DNA from: Alphaproteobacteria bacterium
Lineage (GTDB): Bacteria; Pseudomonadota; Alphaproteobacteria; Caulobacterales; Caulobacteraceae
DNA: 5,073 nucleotides
Direction: 5' to 3'
Assembly: GCA_018895795.1 (NCBI GenBank)
Contig: JAHINZ010000322.1
Location: 1 to 5,073, forward strand
Both the position numbers and the translations under genes were made by a program. The notes beneath the pieces were generated by a model. The model made no database searches and was not told the DNA's origin. It worked only from the letters and a program-made list of their open reading frames with translations. This document shows, one piece after another, positions 1-4,630 of the stretch; the stretch's first letter is position 1, and each line of letters begins with the position of its first letter.

Positions 1-687
1 GGCAAGACCGCCATCGACACCCCGCGCGGCAAGAACCTGATCGGCGCCTTCCACCAGCCGCGCCTGGTCCTGGCCGACCTGGACGTGCTGGCCACCCTGC
101 CCGCTCGTGAAATGGTCTGCGGCTATGCCGAGGTGATCAAGTACGGCCTGCTGGGCGACTTCGCCTTCTTCGAATGGCTGGAAAGCAACGTCACCGCCGT
201 GCTGGAACGCGACACCGCCGCCCTGGTCCGCGCCGTCGGCCGCTCGGTGGAGATGAAGGCCGAGATCGTCGCCGAGGACGAGAAGGAAGCCGGCCGCCGC
301 GCCCTGCTGAATCTGGGCCACACCTTCGGTCACGCCATCGAGGCCGAGATGGGTTTTGGCGACGCGCTCAAGCACGGCGAGGCCGTCGGGCTGGGCATGG
401 CCCAGGCCTTCCGCTTCTCCGCCAGCCAGGGCCTTTGTCCCCGCCAGGACGCCGTCCGCGCCGAGGCCGCGATCAAGGCCGCCGGCCTGCCGACCCAGAT
501 GAGCGACGTGCGGCCAGAGCCGTTTAGCGCCGACGCCCTGATCGCCCACTGCGGCCAGGACAAGAAGGCCGAGGGGGGGATGCTGACCTTCGTGCTGGTG
601 CGCGGCATCGGCGAGGCGTTTGTCGCCAAGGACGTGGACCGGGCGGCGCTGCGGGCGTTTCTGGTTGAGGACGGGGCGGCGGGTTAG
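1..687 (+). CDS. aroB: 3-dehydroquinate synthase, C-terminal part (5' end outside window)
   Basis: Cytoplasmic enzyme of the shikimate pathway that converts DAHP to 3-dehydroquinate using NAD+ and a divalent metal, usually Zn or Co. The frame is open from base 1 to a TAG stop at 685-687, giving 228 visible residues. The family is about 360 residues, so roughly the C-terminal 60% is present. The visible part opens with GKTAIDTPRGKNLIGAFHQP, the conserved substrate/phosphate-binding stretch. The three metal ligands of the family can be placed: Glu44 (in YAEVIKYG), His107 (in NLGHTFGHAIE) and His125 (in LKHGEAVGLGM), numbered from the first visible codon. No key residue is missing in the visible part. 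aroK commonly precedes aroB in alphaproteobacteria and would lie to the left, unseen. A GTG at 85 is an internal Val codon, not the start. Identification is very secure. Confidence 0.97.
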   Translation, partial: GKTAIDTPRGKNLIGAFHQPRLVLADLDVLATLPAREMVCGYAEVIKYGLLGDFAFFEWLESNVTAVLERDTAALVRAVGRSVEMKAEIVAEDEKEAGRRALLNLGHTFGHAIEAEMGFGDALKHGEAVGLGMAQAFRFSASQGLCPRQDAVRAEAAIKAAGLPTQMSDVRPEPFSADALIAHCGQDKKAEGGMLTFVLVRGIGEAFVAKDVDRAALRAFLVEDGAAG

Positions 688-743
688 GCCCGCTTTGCCG
701 ACGGGCTGCAAGTTCTGTTCGCGACGCTGGGCGGGCCTAAGTT

Positions 744-875
744 CCTTCTCCCCTCGCGGGAGAAGGTGGCGGCCGAAGGCTGACGGATGAGGGGTCGAAA
801 ACCCTGTCCGGAAAAGCCGCGAGACCCCTCTTCCGACCTGCTGCGCAGGCCACCTTCTCCCGCAAGGGGAGAAGG
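744..875. repeat. 132-bp inverted-repeat element (REP/MITE-like) between convergent genes
   Basis: Two 53-base arms, 744-796 and 823-875, are inverted copies around a 26-base centre (797-822). The outer 27 bases of each arm (744-770 against 849-875) match with a single mismatch, the next 15 or so bases match poorly, and the inner 8 (GAGGGGTC against GACCCCTC) match exactly. Each arm is itself a hairpin: CCTTCTCCC (744-752) pairs with GGGAGAAGG (758-766), and 853-861 pairs with 867-875, each with a 5-base loop. No reading frame inside it looks coding. It sits between the 3' ends of aroB and the BrnA-like gene, so on RNA it could fold from either side and act as a bidirectional transcription end, although no T-run follows. 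From general memory, similar CCTTCTCCC palindromes recur between genes in Caulobacter-like genomes; this was not checked. The flanks 688-743 and 876-975 hold no gene. Inverted 9-base arms at 685-693 and 731-739, starting on the aroB stop codon, are a further possible weak terminator stem. Confidence 0.85.
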
Positions 876-975
876 GTCTAAGTCGCTCCCCACCCCGAAC
901 GGAAGATCAGCAGGTCCGCTGAAGGATACTGTCACCCCTAACCTTCTGGGCGAAGGCCGCACCTCGCCTATCGGC

Positions 976-1227
976 TCAGCGCTTCACGATCGCCAATAGA
1001 GCCTCGTTGATCCGTCCCTGCCAGCCGGGTCCCTGGGCCTTGAAGTGATCCACCACGGCTTGATCCAGCCGAATGGATACGGGGGCCTTGGTCTGGGTCT
1101 TCTGCGGTCCGCGGACCCTGGCCGCCGTCTTAGGAAAGGCGTTCAGGACATGGGCCGGCAGGCTTTCAGGCCCCTTGGCGCGCGCGAAATCGCCTTCGGT
1201 CCATTCGGGGCTTTCAGCGTCGATCAT
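976..1227 (-). CDS. BrnA-family (DUF4415) antitoxin-like protein, orphan
   Basis: Predicted small DNA-binding antitoxin of the BrnT/BrnA type II class, 83 residues. The N-terminal part (about 8-30, EWTEGDFARAKGPESLP) resembles the segment that contacts BrnT in the family. The C-terminal part is a ribbon-helix-helix: strand VSIRLD (50-55), helix about 56-65, then the family signature GPGWQGRINEALL (66-78). BrnA normally neutralises the RNase-like BrnT and represses the pair by binding an operator. Here no BrnT-like frame is found on either side: upstream (1228-1735) is a palindrome, a repeat and non-coding sequence, and downstream is another repeat. The ATG at 1227 is chosen because it starts the conserved N-terminus. 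No Shine-Dalgarno sequence precedes it, and an AT-rich palindrome ends 5 bases upstream, so the transcript may be leaderless. The protein could neutralise a distant BrnT, act as a stand-alone regulator, or be a remnant. Family call is good; function is inferred. Confidence 0.82.
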   Translation of the reverse strand: MIDAESPEWTEGDFARAKGPESLPAHVLNAFPKTAARVRGPQKTQTKAPVSIRLDQAVVDHFKAQGPGWQGRINEALLAIVKR

Positions 1228-1232
1228 GACTT

Positions 1233-1246
1233 ATTGTATATACAAT
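1233..1246 (-). promoter_or_regulatory. 14-bp perfect palindrome, probable operator/promoter of the BrnA-like gene
   Basis: ATTGTATATACAAT is identical to its reverse complement, and this is a conspicuously AT-rich patch in GC-rich DNA. Read on the minus strand, its right half supplies a -10-like TACAAT (1238-1233). A weak -35-like TTGGTG (1262-1257) lies 18 bases further upstream. The start codon begins 6 bases after the -10 hexamer, so transcription would start at or next to the A of the ATG. Ribbon-helix-helix antitoxins typically bind short palindromes overlapping their own promoter, so autorepression is the simplest reading. The palindrome is seen directly; the promoter and operator roles are inferred. 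Confidence 0.65.
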
Positions 1247-1271
1247 TTAAGATCGCCACCAATACCTCTCC

Positions 1272-1405
1272 CTCCGCTCTCCCCCGCGAAAGCCGGGATC
1301 CAGATTCAGCCTGAACGTCTGGGGATGATGCGCCAGCGGCATGAGCCCCAAGAGCGGCGTTCGTGGGTTCGATCTGGGCCCCGGCTTTCGCCGGGGAGAG
1401 CGGAG
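1272..1405. repeat. 134-bp inverted-repeat element with one GANTC site
   Basis: Arms 1272-1305 and 1372-1405 (34 bases each) are inverted copies with three mismatches; the core is GCGAAAGCCGGG facing CCCGGCTTTCGC. The centre contains a second imperfect hairpin at 1321-1349. A CcrM-type methylation site, GATTC, lies at 1303-1307 at the inner edge of the left arm only; the matching place in the right arm reads TTCGATCT. This recalls the long intergenic repeats (CIR) reported in Caulobacter, which are inverted repeats over 100 bp with a CcrM site in one repeat. Membership in that family is inferred from memory. The element lies between the divergently transcribed BrnA-like and rnk genes and is not the same family as the element at 744-875. 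Confidence 0.8.
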
Positions 1406-1735
1406 AAAAGAAACTGGGGCGGGGTCGGCCCTTGACGCCCGCCCCTCGCCTCCCCATCTCCCTTTCACCAGAGGCGAATTGAACGCCGCTGGACGCCTCA
1501 ACGCAGGCCTCTAGACCCCGACGCTTTACAGTGCTCCGGGGCGACGTTGAAAATCTCCGGAACACCTCTCCGCCCACAACGAACCGCTTCGGTTCGCGGC
1601 GAAAGGTCCGGGGCCTTCCCCAAGAGATCCGCGCCTGACGACGCTCGCGCCATACGGCGCGTCCCATCGAGCCCCCGTAGGCCGCCTCGTTTCGAAGGCG
1701 CCGGGAGAGGCTCAAACCCATCCAGAAAGCCAACT
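1406..1735. other. Gene-free upstream region of rnk with small hairpins and a weak promoter candidate
   Basis: No convincing gene was found. Frames crossing this stretch translate to arginine/proline-rich sequence without family motifs. Structures seen: inverted 8-base arms GGGGCGGG/CCCGCCCC at 1416-1423 and 1438-1445; a 7-bp hairpin CGAACCG-CTT-CGGTTCG at 1580-1596; and a 6-bp hairpin CGCGCC-ATAC-GGCGCG at 1646-1661. The best promoter guess for rnk is TTTACA (1525-1530) with GAAAAT (1549-1554) at 18-base spacing. This matches E. coli consensus 5/6 and 4/6 and would give a leader of about 180 bases. A TTGACGC at 1432-1438 fits the Caulobacter -35 consensus but has no matching -10. Confidence 0.35.
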
Positions 1736-2155
1736 ATGACGACCCTTTCTTCCCACACCCAAACCCTGCCCACGATCCCCGTCCTGCCCACGATCTATGT
1801 GACCGAGGCGGACTTCGAGATCCTGTCCAACCTGGCCGAGGCGGTCGCCGACCGCGCCGCCGGCGGCCGGATCCTCGCCAGCGAAATGGACCGCGCCGTG
1901 ATCGTCGACCCCGGCCAGGCGCCGCGGCCGTTCGCCGGCATCGGCTCCACCCTCGCCTACCAGGACCTCTCCAGCGGTCAGGTCCGCCGCGTGCGCCTGA
2001 GCCTTCCGCGCGACGCCAGCATAGACGAAGGCCGCATCTCGGTGCTGACCCCGGTCGGCGCCGCCCTGATCGGCATGACCGCCGGCGAAGGCTTCCACTG
2101 GACCGACCATGACGGCCGCTCGCGCGGCGTGCGTGTCCTGACCCTCGACGCCTAG
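1736..2155 (+). CDS. rnk: Rnk-type nucleoside diphosphate kinase regulator (GreA/GreB C-terminal domain)
   Basis: Cytoplasmic 139-residue protein, close to the E. coli Rnk length (136). Rnk binds RNA polymerase near the secondary channel and affects nucleoside diphosphate kinase levels. It lacks the long acidic-tipped coiled coil that lets GreA/GreB stimulate transcript cleavage. A short N-terminal helical part carries the family start LPTIYVTEADFEILSNL (17-33) and SEMDRAVIVD (49-58). The GreA/GreB-C FKBP-like domain runs about 65-138, with the hallmark GRISVLTPVGAALIGMTAGE (99-118). The ATG at 1736 is preferred: it directly precedes the conserved part, and AGAAAG (1724-1729) lies 6 bases upstream as a weak ribosome site. 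The same frame stays open upstream to 1547, but that extension is arginine/proline-rich and unlike the family. The next gene starts 100 bases downstream on the same strand, so co-transcription is possible. The family is secure; Rnk and generic 'GreA/GreB family elongation factor' are annotation alternatives. Confidence 0.9.
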   Translation: MTTLSSHTQTLPTIPVLPTIYVTEADFEILSNLAEAVADRAAGGRILASEMDRAVIVDPGQAPRPFAGIGSTLAYQDLSSGQVRRVRLSLPRDASIDEGRISVLTPVGAALIGMTAGEGFHWTDHDGRSRGVRVLTLDA

Positions 2156-2188
2156 AGGTTCAGACCGATGGCGCGCTGATCAGCATCC

Positions 2189-2214
2189 TGGCGCGATCAC
2201 GCCAATTCGCGCCA
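2189..2214 (+). promoter_or_regulatory. Inverted repeat in the rnk/CNNM-CBS gap
   Basis: TGGCGCG (2189-2195) and CGCGCCA (2208-2214) are perfect inverted arms around 12 bases. An overlapping alternative pairs TGGCG (2189-2193) with CGCCA (2200-2204). It lies in the 100-base gap between the rnk stop and the next ATG. There is no T-run, so it is at best a weak terminator, an RNA-stabilising hairpin or an operator. Only the symmetry is seen. Confidence 0.35.
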
Positions 2215-2255
2215 AACATCTCCCCCGGCGGGCCGGCGTAGCGTAGAAGAACGCG

Positions 2256-3542
2256 ATGATCGCCTCCCTGCTCGGCCTCGCCCCCATTGTCATCGTCCTG
2301 CTGGCGATCTCGGCCCTGTTCTCGGCCGCCGAGACCTCGCTGACCGCCGCCAGTCGGGCGCGCATGCACCAGTTGGAACGCGAAGGCGACAAGCCCGCCC
2401 AACGGGTCAACAAGCTGCTGTCCGATCAGGAGACCATGATCGGGGCCGTGCTGCTGGGCAACAACATGGTCAATATCCTGGCCTCGGCCCTGGCGACCCA
2501 GGTGCTGACCGCCGCCATTCCCGGTCCATGGGGCGTCGCCCTCGCCACCGGGACCATGACCGTGCTGGTCCTGGTGTTCGCCGAGGTGCTGCCAAAGACC
2601 CTGGCCATCCTGAAATCCGATGACGTGGCGCGGTTCCTGTCGGGCCCCACGCTTGTGGTGGTCAAGCTTTTTGGACCACTGATCTACGGCATCCAGTGGA
2701 TCGTGCGCCGCACCCTGCGGGTGTTCGGCGTGCGGCTGGACATGGCCGTCGACGTCCTGGCCGCCCACGAGGAGATCCGCGGCGCGGTCGAATATCACCA
2801 CTCCGAAGGCCTGGTCGAAAGCGGCGACCGGCGCATGCTGGGCGGGGTGCTGGACCTGTCGGACATGGATGTCTCGGAGATCATGGTCCATCGCAAGTCG
2901 ATGATCATGTGCGACGTCGACCTGCCGCCGCGCGAATTCGTGACCGAGGCGCTGGAAGCCCACCACACCCGCATCCCGCTGTACCGCAATGATCCTGACA
3001 ACATCGTCGGCGTGCTGCACGCCCGCGACCTGCTGCGGGCCCTGGCCGAATCCGAGGGCGGCATCGACGGGCTCGACATCGCCGCCATCGTCCGTGAGCC
3101 GTGGTTCATCCCCGACACCACCAATCTGAAGGACCAGCTCAACGCCTTCCTCAAGCGCAAGAGCCACTTTGCCCTGGTCGTCGACGAATATGGCGCCCTA
3201 CAGGGCTTGGTGACCCTGGAGGATATCCTCGAGGAGATCGTCGGCGAGATCGACGACGAGCACGACACCAGCGTCGAGGGTCTGCGCGGCCAGGCCGACG
3301 GCTCGGTGCATGTCGATGGCCATGTGACCGTGCGCGATCTGAACCGCGCGATGGACTGGGACCTGCCGGAAGGCGAAGCCGTCACCATCGCCGGACTCGT
3401 GATTCACGAAGCCCAGACCATTCCCGACCCTGGCCAGACCTTCATCTTCCATCACCATCGGTTTCAGATCCTGCGGCGACAGAGGAATCAAGTCACCGCC
3501 CTGCGGATCAGCGCGAAACTGGACGAAGGCGCCAGCGTCTGA
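2256..3542 (+). CDS. CNNM/CBS/CorC_HlyC membrane protein (HlyC/CorC-CorB family)
   Basis: Inner-membrane protein of 428 residues, full length for the family. Domains in order: CNNM (DUF21) transmembrane domain about 1-190 with hydrophobic segments near 5-25, 62-86, 93-118 and 131-150; a CBS pair about 205-335; and a CorC_HlyC domain about 345-425 facing the cytoplasm. CNNM motifs are intact: SAAETSLTA (23-31), GNNMVNI (68-74) and AEVLPKT (109-115). The first CBS begins at VSEIMVHRKSM (206-216), and the second contains LVVDEYGALQGLVTLEDILE (307-326). Bacterial CorB relatives are CNNM-type Mg2+ transporters, and others are annotated as hemolysins. Mg2+/divalent-cation transport is therefore a family inference, and the 'hemolysin' name is not supported by anything seen here. 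The ATG at 2256 is supported by AGAAGA (2245-2250) five bases upstream and by the first membrane segment starting almost at once. Homologues often sit close to aroKB in alphaproteobacteria. Confidence 0.95.
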   Translation: MIASLLGLAPIVIVLLAISALFSAAETSLTAASRARMHQLEREGDKPAQRVNKLLSDQETMIGAVLLGNNMVNILASALATQVLTAAIPGPWGVALATGTMTVLVLVFAEVLPKTLAILKSDDVARFLSGPTLVVVKLFGPLIYGIQWIVRRTLRVFGVRLDMAVDVLAAHEEIRGAVEYHHSEGLVESGDRRMLGGVLDLSDMDVSEIMVHRKSMIMCDVDLPPREFVTEALEAHHTRIPLYRNDPDNIVGVLHARDLLRALAESEGGIDGLDIAAIVREPWFIPDTTNLKDQLNAFLKRKSHFALVVDEYGALQGLVTLEDILEEIVGEIDDEHDTSVEGLRGQADGSVHVDGHVTVRDLNRAMDWDLPEGEAVTIAGLVIHEAQTIPDPGQTFIFHHHRFQILRRQRNQVTALRISAKLDEGASV

Positions 3543-3558
3543 ACCGCGCGAGCGGTTG

Positions 3559-3583
3559 GGAACCCAACAGCCGCGTGACCGTT
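3559..3583 (+). promoter_or_regulatory. Candidate EcfG/sigma-T (general stress) promoter
   Basis: GGAAC at 3559-3563 is followed after exactly 16 bases by CGTT at 3580-3583. This fits the alphaproteobacterial EcfG consensus GGAAC-N16-17-CGTT. It starts 17 bases after the CNNM gene stop and points at the response regulator 270 bases downstream. The GGAAC box lies within the inverted repeat GTTGGGAACCCAAC (3555-3568). A chance match of this stringency somewhere in both strands of 5 kb is roughly a 1-in-13 event on equal base composition, so the match is suggestive rather than proof. Transcription would begin near 3590 and give a long leader of about 260 bases. Within it, 3584-3800 shows no convincing gene, only a 12-bp GC palindrome at 3703-3714. 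Confidence 0.5.
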
Positions 3584-3807
3584 CAAGCGCTACCGGCCAA
3601 GCTTGGCTGGGAGGGAGGCCTATTGCGCGCCATGTCGAAAACCACGGTTTGGTCCGACCCACGCGGGCGGGGGCGACCAGCCGCGACGCAAGTCGTCAAG
3701 CCGTCGGGCCCGACCCGCCCTGGCTCTTTTGTCGGCGTCGCGAAAGCTGTCAGGCCAAAGAACGCCCTCAAGATCTTTGCGAAATCCATGTTAGCCTCGA
3801 CACGATT

Positions 3808-3840
3808 TATAACATGGGGCTTCCCACGGAAGCCTTGGAG
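3808..3840 (+). promoter_or_regulatory. Proximal -10 box, leader hairpin and ribosome site of the response regulator
   Basis: TATAAC (3808-3813) resembles a sigma-70-type -10 box, but no good -35 is seen at normal spacing. Immediately after it, GGCTTCC-CAC-GGAAGCC (3818-3834) is a perfect 7-bp hairpin with a 3-base loop. GGAG (3837-3840), the probable Shine-Dalgarno sequence, follows 2 bases later and 9 bases before the ATG at 3850. If transcription starts near 3820, the mRNA would begin with the hairpin, which could protect the 5' end or affect ribosome access. The hairpin and SD are seen; the promoter call is tentative. Confidence 0.45.
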
Positions 3841-3849
3841 CCTCTGAAC

Positions 3850-4218
3850 ATGATTAGCCTGTCCGCCCTGAAAGTCCTGGTGGTTGAAGACGAAGCCCTG
3901 GTTTCGATGCTCGTCGAGGACATGCTCAGCGATCTGGGCTGTACGGTCATTGGCCCGGCGGCCGAGATCGAAGAGGCCCTGCGCCTGGCCACCAGCGCCG
4001 ACCTCGATGCGGCCCTGCTCGACGTCAATCTGGGCGGCCGGCCGATCTTCCCGGTCGCCGACGCCCTGAAGGCCCGCGGCATCCCGTTCGCCTTCGCCAG
4101 CGGCTATGGCGAAGCGGGCCTGTCTGAAGCCCATCGCGGCGCGCTGGTTCTGCAAAAGCCCTTCCGCGAAGCCGATCTGCGCCGGGTGCTCGAGGAACTG
4201 GCCGCCCAGACGGCCTAG
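3850..4218 (+). CDS. Single-domain response regulator, FAT GUY type (SdrG/MrrA-like)
   Basis: Stand-alone receiver domain of 122 residues with no output domain, acting in the cytoplasm through phosphorylation and protein contacts. Receiver residues are complete: acidic pair Glu13-Asp14 (VVEDE), phospho-acceptor Asp58 (ALLDVNLGG), Ser84 in the switch position, and Lys103 (QKPF). The segment PFAFASGYG (79-87) matches the FAT GUY motif PFxFATGY with Ser for Thr. Characterised FAT GUY regulators, SdrG of Sphingomonas and MrrA of Caulobacter, exchange phosphate with several histidine kinases and feed the PhyR-NepR-EcfG general stress response. A similar role is inferred. The ATG at 3850 is chosen for its GGAG site and because the receiver core starts at residue 7. 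An in-frame ATG at 3814 would add 12 residues but lies just after a -10-like box. The gene is monocistronic by appearance: 307 bases separate it from the gene before, and a hairpin terminator follows. No kinase is visible nearby. Confidence 0.88.
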   Translation: MISLSALKVLVVEDEALVSMLVEDMLSDLGCTVIGPAAEIEEALRLATSADLDAALLDVNLGGRPIFPVADALKARGIPFAFASGYGEAGLSEAHRGALVLQKPFREADLRRVLEELAAQTA

Positions 4219-4237
4219 ACTGGCGGGGCGCCCAAGA

Positions 4238-4259
4238 AATAGGGCGGGCCCGCCTTATT
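4238..4259 (+). terminator. Hairpin terminator after the response regulator
   Basis: A nearly perfect 22-base palindrome: AATAGGGCG (4238-4246) pairs with CGCCTTATT (4251-4259) around GGCC, with one G-U pair. It starts 20 bases after the response-regulator stop. The GC core with an AU-rich outer stem fits a factor-independent terminator, but there is no real T-run beyond TTATT, so efficiency is uncertain. Confidence 0.55.
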
Positions 4260-4344
4260 CGCCGTCTGCCCACTTCAGCTTCAGCGCCGTGAAACAGAAA
4301 GTCTCCCGCCAAGAGCGATAAGGCGTGCGGAATTTTCGCCGATA

Positions 4345-4430
4345 ACGGGAAAGCTTCCGGTCGTCACGACACATCCCAGGTAAAGATCACCCCTGGGAAG
4401 CCCTGTTAAAAGGGTGCGCACGGGCTTTTT
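4345..4430 (+). ncRNA. Structured intergenic segment ending in a terminator; possible small RNA
   Basis: Three consecutive stems occur in 86 bases: an imperfect hairpin at 4345-4361 (GGAA/TTCC core), TCCCAGG/CCTGGGA at 4374-4380 and 4392-4398, and a terminator stem AAGCCC/GGGCTT at 4398-4403 and 4422-4427 running into TTTTT (4426-4430). The terminator competes with an alternative stem, 4400-4404 with 4411-4415. No open frame fits. This could be the end of a small RNA, a second terminator for the response regulator, or an attenuator. No clear promoter was found upstream (4260-4344), and it matches no RNA family I recognise. Confidence 0.3.
4398..4430 (+). terminator. Rho-independent terminator-like stem with T-run
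   Basis: AAGCCC (4398-4403) pairs with GGGCTT (4422-4427) around an 18-base loop, and the 3' side of the stem continues into T residues to 4430. A second T-run follows at 4436-4441. The stem is short and the loop long, so strength is moderate. It would insulate the downstream receptor gene from the response-regulator transcript. Confidence 0.45.
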
Positions 4431-4447
4431 GAGGTATTTTTCACCCT

Positions 4448-4484
4448 AAATGACACTTTCGCGCTATAAATGTGACCGTTTCGC
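4448..4484 (+). promoter_or_regulatory. Phased direct repeats with a -10-like box upstream of the TonB receptor
   Basis: AAATGACACTTTCGC (4448-4462) and AAATGTGACCGTTTCGC (4468-4484) look like diverged direct copies whose starts lie 20 bases apart, about two helical turns. Between and within them, GCTATAAA (4463-4470) resembles the Caulobacter -10 consensus GCTANAWC, but no fitting -35 at the expected distance is seen. This is the most promoter-like, AT-richer stretch before the receptor gene. It may be an operator for a regulator binding in tandem. Weak evidence. Confidence 0.3.
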
Positions 4485-4500
4485 CACATCGCGGCGCACA

Positions 4501-4602
4501 CTGAACACAATTCAGCCATGATCACTTCCGGCATTTGTCAAAGCCGATAGGTTCGCCAGTCGAGGCGGGGGCCTCCTACCGCAGACGGATCGCGCTGCGG
4601 TA
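4501..4602 (+). promoter_or_regulatory. Hairpin-rich leader of the TonB-dependent receptor mRNA
   Basis: Three perfect stems lie in the probable untranslated leader: CTGAA/TTCAG (4501-4505 and 4511-4515), GAGGC-GGGG-GCCTC (4562-4575) and TACCGCAG/CTGCGGTA (4577-4584 and 4595-4602). The last two are separated by one base and end 12 bases before the GAGGA ribosome site (4615-4619). The arrangement could stabilise the mRNA or control translation. It does not resemble a riboswitch class I recognise. The gap from 4219 to 4630 contains no gene. Confidence 0.4.
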
Positions 4603-4630
4603 TTTCTGACTTTCGAGGACGACACCAAAA

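Noticed and set aside
1432..1438. TTGACGC, an exact match to the Caulobacter -35 consensus
   Set aside because: No GCTANAWC-like or TATAAT-like box occurs at suitable spacing downstream; it lies within a GC hairpin loop and is likely chance.
1224..1733. 169-codon minus-strand frame upstream of the BrnA-like gene as a possible BrnT toxin
   Set aside because: It has no BrnT features (no F.WD..K...N..KHG-type start), is much longer than BrnT, and runs through an inverted-repeat element.
1547..1735. In-frame upstream extension of rnk (63 codons)
   Set aside because: The translation is basic and low in motif content, unlike any Rnk. The ATG at 1736 gives the normal family length.
2160..3167. 335-codon open frame on the minus strand opposite the CNNM-CBS gene
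   Set aside because: It is a shadow of the GC-rich plus-strand gene: low-complexity His/Gln/Gly/Asp-rich translation, no family motifs, and fully overlapped by a gene with intact domains.
3703..3714. 12-bp perfect palindrome GTCGGGCCCGAC
   Set aside because: GC-only palindromes of this size are not rare at this base composition. It has no promoter or start nearby and is noted only as part of the leader region.
3556..3849. In-frame upstream extension of the response regulator (98 codons from a TTG)
   Set aside because: The extension is Arg/Pro-rich with no motif. The receiver core, the GGAG site and family length all support the ATG at 3850. The frame is open only because GC-rich DNA has few stops.
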